This document shows positions 34,366 to 41,376 of a stretch of DNA of 42,294 nt, piece after piece. The notes under the pieces are model-generated. The model worked only from the letters and a program-made list of their open reading frames with translations, had not been told where the DNA came from and ran no database searches. The stretch's first letter is position 1, and each line of letters opens with the position of its first letter. Origin of the DNA: Pseudomonas sp. A-1 (GTDB taxonomy: Bacteria > Pseudomonadota > Gammaproteobacteria > Pseudomonadales > Pseudomonadaceae); NCBI RefSeq assembly GCF_004801855.1, contig NZ_SSTC01000040.1:1-42294 (forward strand), written 5' to 3'. Made by a program: the position numbers and the translations under genes.

Positions 34366-36264
34366 ATGCACCGTTCAATCGCCACCGTCTCGCTCAGCGG
34401 CACCCTGCCGGAGAAGCTCGAGGCCATCGCCGCCGCCGGTTTCGACGGCGTGGAAATCTTCGAGAACGACCTGCTCTACTACGGCGGCAGCCCGCGCGAG
34501 GTGCGCCGGCTGGCGGCCGATCTGGGCCTGGAGATCACCCTGTTCCAGCCGTTCCGCGACTTCGAGGGCGTGCGCCGCGACCGCCTGCAGCGCAACCTCG
34601 ACCGCGCCGAGCGCAAGTTCGACCTGATGCAGGAGCTGGGCACCGACCTGGTGCTGGTGTGCAGCAATGTCGCCGCCGACGCCCTTGGCGACCGGCAGAT
34701 CCTCATCGACGACCTGCACCTGCTGGCCGAACGCGCCGGCGCGCGCGGCCTGCGCATCGGCTACGAGGCGCTGGCCTGGGGCCGCCACGTCAACACTTAC
34801 CAGCAGGTGTGGGACATCGTGCGCGCTGCCGACCACCCGAGCCTGGGCGTGCTGCTCGACAGCTTCCACACCCTGTCGCTCAAGGGCGACCCCAGCGCTA
34901 TCGCCGAGATTCCCGGCGACAAGATCTTCTTCGTGCAGATGGCCGACGCGCCCCTCCTCAACATGGACGTGCTGGAGTGGAGCCGGCATTTCCGCTGCTT
35001 CCCGGGGCAGGGCGACTTCGATCTACCCGGCTTCCTCGCACCCATCCTCAAGAGCGGCTACCGCGGCCCGCTGTCGCTGGAGATCTTCAACGACGGCTTC
35101 CGCGCCGCGCCGCCGCGCGCCACCGCGGTGGACGGCCTGCGCTCGCTGCTGTACCTGGAGGAGAAGACCCGCCTGCTGCTGGAGGAACAGCACCAGCCGG
35201 TCGAGGAGGGTGTGCTGTTCGCCCCGCCGCCGGCCAGTCGCTACGACGGCATCGAGTTCCTCGAATTCGCCGTCGACGGCGAGCACGGCGCGCAGCTGGC
35301 ACAGTGGTTGACCCGCTTGGGCTTCGTCGAGGCCGGCAGCCACCGTTCGAAGAACGTCAGCCTGCTGCGCCAGGGCGACATCAACCTGGTGCTCAACGCC
35401 GAGCCGTATTCCTTCGCCCACAGCTTCTTCGAGGCCCACGGCCCGTCGCTGTGCGCCACCGCGCTGCGCGTGCGCGACAGCCACCAGGCGCTGGAGCGCG
35501 CCAGCCAGTTCGGCGGCCAGCCGTACCGCAGCCTGATCGGCCCCAACGAGCGCGAGATCCCCGCGGTGCGCGCACCGGACGGTAGCCTGATCTACCTGGC
35601 CGACCGCGACGCCGAGGGCCACAGCATCTACGACACCGACTTCGACCTGAAGGGCAACAGCGACGCCGGCATGCTCAAGCGCATCGACCACGTGGCCATG
35701 GCCCTGCCGGCCGAGGGCATGGACTCCTGGGTGCTGTTCTACAAGAGCCTGTTCGACTTCGAGGCCGACGACGAGGTGGTGCTGCCCGATCCCTACGGGC
35801 TGGTGAAGAGCCGGGCGATCCGCAGCCGCTGCGGCAGCGTGCGCCTGCCGCTGAACATCTCGGAGAACCGCAACACCGCCATCGCCCGCTCGCTGTCCAC
35901 CTACCGCGGCTCGGGCGTGCACCACATCGCCTTCGACTGCGACGACATCTTCGTCGCAGTCGAGCGCGCCAAGGAGGCCGGGGTGCCGCTGCTGGACATC
36001 CCGATGAACTACTACGACGACCTGGCCGCGCGCTTCGACTTCGACGATGACTTCCTCAGCAGGCTGGCCTACTTCAACATCCTCTACGACCGCGACGCCC
36101 AGGGCGGAGAGCTGTTCCACGTCTACACCGAGCCGTTTGCCGAGCGCTTCTTCTTCGAGATCCTGCAGCGCAAGAACTACGCTGCCTACGGCGCCGCCAA
36201 CGTCGCCGTGCGCCTGGCCGCCCTGGCCCATGCCCGCTCCGGCCGGCGCAGCCCCAAGCTGTGA
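34366..36264 (+). CDS. quiC: 3-dehydroshikimate dehydratase QuiC fused to an HPPD-like domain
   Basis: A 632-aa two-domain protein. Residues 1-270 form a sugar-isomerase-like TIM barrel that dehydrates 3-dehydroshikimate to protocatechuate. Metal ligands fit E134 (GYEALAW), D165 (LLDSFHTL), Q191 (FVQMADAP) and E239 (SLEIFND), the same numbers I recall for P. putida QuiC1. Residues 290-632 resemble 4-hydroxyphenylpyruvate dioxygenase, with a full 2-His-1-Glu set: H442 (RIDHVAMALP), H520 (GVHHIAFDC) and E598 (FFFEILQRK). The function of the second domain is unsettled. ATG 34366 has caggagga upstream. Its product feeds PcaHG. Confidence 0.93.
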   Translation: MHRSIATVSLSGTLPEKLEAIAAAGFDGVEIFENDLLYYGGSPREVRRLAADLGLEITLFQPFRDFEGVRRDRLQRNLDRAERKFDLMQELGTDLVLVCSNVAADALGDRQILIDDLHLLAERAGARGLRIGYEALAWGRHVNTYQQVWDIVRAADHPSLGVLLDSFHTLSLKGDPSAIAEIPGDKIFFVQMADAPLLNMDVLEWSRHFRCFPGQGDFDLPGFLAPILKSGYRGPLSLEIFNDGFRAAPPRATAVDGLRSLLYLEEKTRLLLEEQHQPVEEGVLFAPPPASRYDGIEFLEFAVDGEHGAQLAQWLTRLGFVEAGSHRSKNVSLLRQGDINLVLNAEPYSFAHSFFEAHGPSLCATALRVRDSHQALERASQFGGQPYRSLIGPNEREIPAVRAPDGSLIYLADRDAEGHSIYDTDFDLKGNSDAGMLKRIDHVAMALPAEGMDSWVLFYKSLFDFEADDEVVLPDPYGLVKSRAIRSRCGSVRLPLNISENRNTAIARSLSTYRGSGVHHIAFDCDDIFVAVERAKEAGVPLLDIPMNYYDDLAARFDFDDDFLSRLAYFNILYDRDAQGGELFHVYTEPFAERFFFEILQRKNYAAYGAANVAVRLAALAHARSGRRSPKL

Positions 36265-36273
36265 CTCCCCCAG

Positions 36274-36298
36274 GCCACGCCGCCGCGGGCGGCGTGGC
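36274..36298 (+). terminator. Hairpin after quiC, probable terminator
   Basis: An 11-bp stem (gccacgccgcc at 36274-36284, complement at 36288-36298) with a 3-nt loop is followed by ttcc but no long T-run. It stands between quiC and the TetR gene. Confidence 0.5.
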
Positions 36299-36360
36299 TT
36301 CCCTCCCGCCGGGCGGCAACCGATAATCGCGCAATACCTTTGCCAACGAGTTCGCCAGCC

Positions 36361-37014
36361 ATGTCGCCAGTCACCGCTCCCCTCGAGGCACGCCAGCCGC
36401 GCAAGAACAACCCGGAGAAGACCCGCCAGGACATCCTCGAGGCGGCCATCGCCGAGTTCGCCGAGCACGGCCTCAGCGGCGCGCGGGTGGATGCCATCGC
36501 CGAGCGCACCAACGTCTCCAAGCGAATGATCTACTACTACTTCACCAGCAAGGAGCAGCTCTACCTGGCCGTGCTGGAGAAGCTCTACGGCGACATCCGT
36601 GCCACCGAGGCGGCGCTCAAGCTCGACGAGCTGGACCCCGAGGCGGCGATCCGCCGCATGGTCGAGTTCACCTTCGAGCACCACGACAGCAACGTCGACT
36701 TCATCCGCCTGGTCAGCATCGAGAACATCCACCACGGCGCCCACTTGGCCGAGTCGCAGGTGATCCGCTCGTTGAACCGCTCGATCCTCGCCGAGATCGC
36801 CAGCATTCTCGACCGCGGCGTGGCCGCCGGGGTGTTCCGCCCAGGCATCGAGCCGCGCGACCTTCATCTGCTGATCAGCTCGTTCTGCTTCTTCCGCGTG
36901 TCCAACCGCTACACCTTCGCCACCATCCACCAAGTCGACTTCACCGACCCGGAAACCCGTGCGCGGCACAAGGAGATGATCTGCGAGGCGGTGATTCGGT
37001 ACGTGAGGGCTTGA
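36361..37014 (+). CDS. TetR family regulator, probably of the quinate module
   Basis: A 217-aa regulator with a TetR helix-turn-helix near residues 20-65 (ILEAAIAEFAEHGLSGARVD and AERTNVSKRMIYYYFTSKEQ). The C-terminal ligand domain starts at about 75. ATG 36361 is preferred; TTG 36340 is an in-frame alternative and neither has a strong binding site. It follows quiC by 96 nt. The two ACTAAC-N2-GTTAG palindromes at 34238 and 39123 are its likely targets, and dehydroshikimate, quinate or protocatechuate a likely effector (inference). Confidence 0.88.
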   Translation: MSPVTAPLEARQPRKNNPEKTRQDILEAAIAEFAEHGLSGARVDAIAERTNVSKRMIYYYFTSKEQLYLAVLEKLYGDIRATEAALKLDELDPEAAIRRMVEFTFEHHDSNVDFIRLVSIENIHHGAHLAESQVIRSLNRSILAEIASILDRGVAAGVFRPGIEPRDLHLLISSFCFFRVSNRYTFATIHQVDFTDPETRARHKEMICEAVIRYVRA

Positions 37015-37077
37015 GACATTGGCCGCGGCATGCGAGGCATGCCGTGGGGAGAGGGGGCTGCTGCCGACCCGGAGCAG

Positions 37078-37391
37078 TCAGTCGGACTGTGGCCAAGGAT
37101 CCCGAATTTCATACCAGGGTGCCTTGGATGTCACCTGGATGTGCTTCTGCTTCTCCGACGTGAACGGAGTATCCAGGGTGCCGAGCGCTATCGAGATCCA
37201 GTCGGAGTGTTCACCTTGGCTTTCGACCAGAACAGTGACGAGCCACAGTGGGCACAGAACTGGCGAAGCACCGATGCCGAGGTAGAGTATGACTTGATGT
37301 CATCCGCGCCCTGAACCAGAAGCAGTTCATTACGCAACACGCTGCCATAGCTGGCGAATGCGGCTCCATGGCCTTTGCGACATTGGCTGCA
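37078..37391 (-). pseudogene. GFA family gene, 5'-truncated and frameshifted
   Basis: From 37391 leftwards the sequence reads CSQCRKGHGAAFASYGSVLR, then VLRQFCAHCGSSLFW. After a frameshift near 37225 it continues in another frame as SQGEHSDWISIALGTLDTPF to a stop at 37078-37080 (ending PWPQSD). These are the middle and end of a GFA protein. The first 30 or so residues with the first Cys pair are absent. At its 5' edge it abuts the polB remnant exactly, so the start was removed by a rearrangement. Confidence 0.82.
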
Positions 37392-37553
37392 TACAACCTC
37401 AAGGACTGCGAGCTGGTGACGCGCATCTTCGCAAAGCCTATCGACTACGACCATTACGTGACGCGCCAACTGCAGCCGGTGGCCGACGCCATCCTGCCCT
37501 TCGTGCACAGCGACTTCCAGCGTCTGGTGGATGGTCAGCTGGAGCTGTTCTGA
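37392..37553 (+). pseudogene. polB: DNA polymerase II (polB), internally deleted remnant
   Basis: Two non-adjacent parts of DNA polymerase II are joined in frame. YNLKDCELVTRIF (37392-37430) matches a segment just after the exonuclease domain of E. coli Pol II. Directly after it, KPIDYDHYVTRQLQPVADAI and FVHSDFQRLVDGQLELF match the extreme C-terminus. The whole polymerase domain between them is missing, as is everything N-terminal. The stop TGA (37551-37553) is native. It cannot be a working polymerase. Confidence 0.82.
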
Positions 37554-37559
37554 AGCGAG

Positions 37560-37597
37560 AAAAGTCGATGCCGCGCTGGTGCGCGGCATCGGCTTTT
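37560..37597. terminator. Bidirectional intrinsic terminator
   Basis: Gatgccgcgc (37567-37576) pairs with gcgcggcatc (37581-37590) around tggt, and the flanking aaag/cttt extends the stem. It serves the MFS gene on the minus strand and formerly polB on the plus strand. Confidence 0.85.
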
Positions 37598-37616
37598 GCC
37601 TTGGCTGGAAGGCGGA

Positions 37617-38957
37617 TCAGCCTTCCAGCTTGCGCGGCGCCATGAAGTACAGCCAGGTCAGCGCCAGGAAGTACATGGCCGGGATGATGGTGAACAGCAC
37701 GGCGTAGTTGTTGTTGGTGACGGTCAGCACGTAGCCGACGATCTGGGTCATGAACATGCCGCCGATCGCCGCGCACATACCGCCGAAGCCGAACACGGTG
37801 CTCATCAGGTGCTTGGGCGTGTAGTCCATCACCAGGCTCCAGATGTTGGCGGTCCAGGCCTGGTGGGCGCCCACGGCCAGGGAGATCGCCAGCACCGCGA
37901 CCCACAGGCCGCTGGCCTTGGCGGCGAACACCACCGAGCAGATGCAGGCAGCGAAGATCAGCATCGACACCAGGCGGGCGCGGATCGGGTTGACCCCGCG
38001 GCCAATCAGGAACGACGACAGGATGCCGCCACCGATGCTGCCGAAGTCAGCGGTCAGCCAGATCAGGATCAACGGGATGCCCATCTGGGTGACGCTGATG
38101 CCCAGGCCGTACTGCTGGTTGAGGAACGGCGGCAGCCAGTACAGGTAGAACCAGAACACCGGCGCGGTGATCATGTAGGCCACGGCGAAAGCCCAGGTGC
38201 CGCGACGGCGCAGGATCTGCGAGAAGGGCACCTTGGTCGGTTCGGGCTCGACGTCCTTCTGGATGTATTCCAGCTCGGCTTTGCTGACGGTCGGGTGTTC
38301 TTCCGGGTTGTAGTAGTTCAGCGCCCAGAACACCAGCCAGACCAGGCCGAGCAGGCCCATGCCGATGAAGGCGGCCTGCCAGCCCCAGACGGACAGGATC
38401 AGCGGCAGCAGGGCCGGGGTGACCATGGCGCCGACGTTGGTGCCGGCGTTGAAGATGCCGGTGGCCAGGGCGCGCTCCCCGGCCGGGAACCACAGACGGG
38501 TGGTTTTCACGCAGGCCGGGTAGTTGGCCGCCTCGGTGAGGCCGAGGATGAAGCGGCAGATCATGAAGCCGACCGCCGAGGTCGCCAGGCCATGGGCGCC
38601 GGTGGCCAGGCTCCACAGCAGCACGGCGAGGAAGAAGGCGCGCTTGACGCCGACCCTGTCGATGAAGCGACCCTGCAGCAGGAAGCCGACCGCGTAGCCG
38701 ACCTGGAACCAGAAGTTGATGTTGGCGTAGTCCATGGTGGTCCAGCTCATCTCCTTGGCGAGGATTGGCTGCATCACACCGAGGGCGGCGCGGTCGATGT
38801 AGTTCAGGGTGGTGGCGAAGAACACCAGGGCCAGCATGCCCCAGCGCATCTTGCCGACGGCGAGGGCGGCGCGGATCTTCTCGCCGACACCGGCGTGGGG
38901 GTGCACCGAGGCGAACGTCTGCGGCGATACGACTGGGCGAGCCGTGGAGTTGGACAT
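37617..38957 (-). CDS. MFS permease, anion:cation symporter type
   Basis: A 446-aa permease with about twelve membrane helices. The first loop and helices are LALVFFATTLNYIDRAALGV and GYAVGFLLQGRFIDRVGVKR, the usual MFS signature. ICRFILGLTEAANYPACVKT places it in the ACS (hexuronate/phthalate-type) family, which carries organic anions. The start is ATG 38957. Its promoter region carries the same composite operator as oprD/quiC, so the substrate is probably quinate, shikimate, dehydroshikimate or protocatechuate. No other PcaK-like transporter is in the window. Confidence 0.9.
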   Translation of the reverse strand: MSNSTARPVVSPQTFASVHPHAGVGEKIRAALAVGKMRWGMLALVFFATTLNYIDRAALGVMQPILAKEMSWTTMDYANINFWFQVGYAVGFLLQGRFIDRVGVKRAFFLAVLLWSLATGAHGLATSAVGFMICRFILGLTEAANYPACVKTTRLWFPAGERALATGIFNAGTNVGAMVTPALLPLILSVWGWQAAFIGMGLLGLVWLVFWALNYYNPEEHPTVSKAELEYIQKDVEPEPTKVPFSQILRRRGTWAFAVAYMITAPVFWFYLYWLPPFLNQQYGLGISVTQMGIPLILIWLTADFGSIGGGILSSFLIGRGVNPIRARLVSMLIFAACICSVVFAAKASGLWVAVLAISLAVGAHQAWTANIWSLVMDYTPKHLMSTVFGFGGMCAAIGGMFMTQIVGYVLTVTNNNYAVLFTIIPAMYFLALTWLYFMAPRKLEG

Positions 38958-39103
38958 GAGCGTTTACCCGATTCTTGAAATTGTTATGGATCAGCTTCAG
39001 CTGACTCGGCCGGATGGCGATCTGCGGCAGGCAAGGGAGCATCCGGTCTGGTGTAGATGTTGGGATTCGCGCTGGCTGGGGTCAATCCGATAAACGCCCA
39101 TCC

Positions 39104-39136
39104 GTTCGATTATCGAACAAAACCTAACCAGTTAGT
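39104..39136. promoter_or_regulatory. Composite operator before the MFS permease
   Basis: GTTCGATTATCGAAC (39104-39118) is a full PcaR-type palindrome. Four bases later CCTAACCAGTTAGT (39123-39136) matches the reverse complement of the site at 34238-34251 in 13 of 14 positions. Seen on the minus strand, order and spacing relative to the downstream gene are the same as for oprD. Confidence 0.8.
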
Positions 39137-39141
39137 CCATT

Positions 39142-40890
39142 TTAGCCTGAGAAGGGATTGGCTCTAGTCGAAGGTCTATTGTCGTCCGTCGCGGGCCGCA
39201 AACCGGCCAGTGCCAGGCCGGCCAGATAGCCGAAGGTCATCCCCGGGCCGAGGGTGATGCCGCCGCTCGGATAGTGGCCATCCATCACGCTGGCCATGTC
39301 GTTGCCCACGGCGAACAGTCCGTCAATGGGCTGGCCGCCGGCATCCAGCACCCGCGCGCAGGCGTCGGTGCGCAGTCCGGCGAAGGTGCCGAGGCTGCCG
39401 GGGACCAGCTTCACGGCGTAGAACGGCCCCTGTTCCAGTGCCCCCAGCGACGGGTTGGGGCCATGGCGGGGCTCGCCCTGGGCGCGGTTGTAGGGCGAGG
39501 CGCCGCGGCCGAAGTCGGGGTCCTCGCCGCGGGCGGCGTGCCGGTTGAAGAGCGCCACGCTGGCGGCGAGCTGCTCCGAGTCGATATCGCACTGACGGGC
39601 CAGCTCGGCGAGGCTGTCGCCTCGTTTCAAGTAGCCGTTGCCCAGCCAGGGCGCATCGGGGAAGGGGAACGGCCGCACCGCGCCGATGCCGTAGCGGCTA
39701 CGCGCGCGGCGGTCGGCGATCAGCCAGGCCTCAGCCGCCTCGCCGGTCGGGGTGGCGGCGAACAGCGAACTCATGAAGGCATGGTAGGAGTCGGACTCGT
39801 TGGCGAAGCGCCGGCCGTCGCGACGCACGGCGATGAAGCCCGGCTTGGCGCGCTCCATCAGATGCGGGAAGGCGCCGAAGTTGCCATCCCGGCGCGGCAC
39901 CCGCGACACCGGCGCCCAGGCGCCGGCGTGGACCAGATCGTCCGCCACCCGTCCGCCGACCGCCTCGCCCAGGCGCAGGCCGTCGCCGCTGTTGCAGGGC
40001 GGCGCCGCCGAGTGGTGACCGTGACCATCCGGCGCGTGGGGGAACAGCTCGGCGATGCGCGCGCGATCGTGGGGAAAGCCGCCGCAGGCCAGCACCACGC
40101 CACGGCGGGCGTGGATCTCGGTCGGCATGCCGAGATGATCGAGCAGGGCGCCGATCACCCGGCCGTCGCGCTCGAGCAGGCGGCGTACCGGCGCTTCGCT
40201 GAGCAGGCTGACCTTGAGGTCCAGCGCGCTGCGCAGCAGGCGGGCGACCAAGGCGTTGCCGTTGACCAGGTGCAGGCTGCGGCCGTGCAGCAGGCAGTCG
40301 CGAAAATGCCGCAGCAGGCGCCCGGCGGCGTACAGCGCCGATCGTGGCGCGCGGGTGGCGTCGAGGAAGTGGGCGAGATCGGCGCCGCCGGCGATGCCCA
40401 TGCCGGCCAGGCTGATCAGGTCCAGCGGTGGGCGCAATTTCTCGATCCACTCGCCGAGCTGGCGGCCGTCGAACGGAGCAGCGCACAGCGAGCGCCCGCC
40501 CGGCACCGCGCCGGGGCCGTCGTGCATGTCCGGCATGCGGCTGCCGGACTGGAACTGCACGGCGGTGTGGCGCTGGAAGAACTCGACCATCGCCGGGCCG
40601 TGGGCGAGGAAGGCGCGCTGGCGCGGGTCCAGTTCGCTGCGCTGCAGCTGCTCGCGCAGGTAGCGCTCGGGGGCATCGGGCTCCTCGAGCTGGCCGTCGG
40701 CGACCGCCAGCGGATTGCGCGGAATCCACAGCCAGCCGCCGGACCAGGCGCTGGTGCCGCCGAGCAGCGGCTCCTTTTCGGCGACCACCACCTTCAGGCC
40801 GTGGTGCGCGGCGGTCACCGCGGCGGCCAGCCCGGACGCGCCGGAGCCGATCACCAGCACGTCGCATTCGATTCTGTCGGGCGTGTGCAT
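39142..40890 (-). CDS. FAD-dependent oxidoreductase, 3-ketosteroid dehydrogenase-like
   Basis: A 582-aa flavoprotein of the fumarate reductase/KstD superfamily. The N-terminal FAD motif is DVLVIGSGASGLAAAVTAAH, followed by EKEPLLGGTSAWSGGWLWIP. Near the C-terminus, GLFAVGNDMASVMDGHYPSG and GGITLGPGMTFGYLAGL form the conserved FAD-binding end. KstD-type members desaturate positions next to a carbonyl. The start ATG 40890 has AAGAGG upstream, and AACAACAA at 40909-40901 is a candidate Crc/Hfq site. The actual substrate is unknown. It lies downstream of a related gene and a NIPSNAP gene, separated by a large hairpin. Confidence 0.85.
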   Translation of the reverse strand: MHTPDRIECDVLVIGSGASGLAAAVTAAHHGLKVVVAEKEPLLGGTSAWSGGWLWIPRNPLAVADGQLEEPDAPERYLREQLQRSELDPRQRAFLAHGPAMVEFFQRHTAVQFQSGSRMPDMHDGPGAVPGGRSLCAAPFDGRQLGEWIEKLRPPLDLISLAGMGIAGGADLAHFLDATRAPRSALYAAGRLLRHFRDCLLHGRSLHLVNGNALVARLLRSALDLKVSLLSEAPVRRLLERDGRVIGALLDHLGMPTEIHARRGVVLACGGFPHDRARIAELFPHAPDGHGHHSAAPPCNSGDGLRLGEAVGGRVADDLVHAGAWAPVSRVPRRDGNFGAFPHLMERAKPGFIAVRRDGRRFANESDSYHAFMSSLFAATPTGEAAEAWLIADRRARSRYGIGAVRPFPFPDAPWLGNGYLKRGDSLAELARQCDIDSEQLAASVALFNRHAARGEDPDFGRGASPYNRAQGEPRHGPNPSLGALEQGPFYAVKLVPGSLGTFAGLRTDACARVLDAGGQPIDGLFAVGNDMASVMDGHYPSGGITLGPGMTFGYLAGLALAGLRPATDDNRPSTRANPFSG

Positions 40891-40949
40891 GTTTTGCCTC
40901 TTGTTGTTGTAGGAGGGGCAATCGCACGCAGCTGGCGTGGACTCACCCC

Positions 40950-41011
40950 CTGTAGGAGCGAATTCATTCGCGACCCCGGCGGCTCGGTTGCGAATGAATT
41001 CGCTCCTACAG
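40950..41011. repeat. REP-like palindrome, family 1, second copy
   Basis: A perfect 22-bp inverted repeat (arms 40950-40971 and 40990-41011, starting ctgtaggagcgaattc) brackets an 18-nt loop. It matches the family-1 element at 26079. An outer 9-bp pair, gcaatcgca (40918-40926) and tgcgattgc (41018-41026), encloses it. It lies between the NIPSNAP and flavoprotein genes, on the same strand, where it could limit read-through. Confidence 0.9.
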
Positions 41012-41034
41012 CGTTCATGCGATTGCCTTGGGGC

Positions 41035-41355
41035 TTACTGCAAGGGCGAAAAACCGGTCGGCTTCATCAGCCGCGACTCCAGGCGCTCCACCGCGTCCAG
41101 CTCGCGGTTCTTGCGCGCGAACGCCGTCCAGCGCGGGTCGGCGGCCATGCTGGCGCGCCGCACGGCGCGGTCGTCGAGGCTCTCGTAGGCCCAGATGTGC
41201 ACCACCTGGTTGGCCTCGCCGAACTCGGTGGTGAAGAAGCCGACCAGCTTGCCCAGATGCTCGGTCTGCACCGCCAGGGCGTCGCTCTGGTACAGCGCCA
41301 GCCAGTCGGCGAGGCGGGTCGGCTTGATGGTGTAGGTGCGCAGTTCGTAGTACAT
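41035..41355 (-). CDS. NIPSNAP family protein
   Basis: A 106-aa dimeric alpha+beta-barrel (ferredoxin-like) protein. MYYELRTYTIKPTRLADWLA is the classic NIPSNAP opening, and VVHIWAYESLDDRAVRR is the second strand-helix element. Bacterial NIPSNAPs are often found in degradation operons and have no firm reaction. ATG 41355 has cggagatac upstream. It starts 21 nt after the stop of the preceding flavoprotein gene, so they form an operon. Confidence 0.92.
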   Translation of the reverse strand: MYYELRTYTIKPTRLADWLALYQSDALAVQTEHLGKLVGFFTTEFGEANQVVHIWAYESLDDRAVRRASMAADPRWTAFARKNRELDAVERLESRLMKPTGFSPLQ

Positions 41356-41376
41356 GCGGGTATCTCCGTCGAAAGG

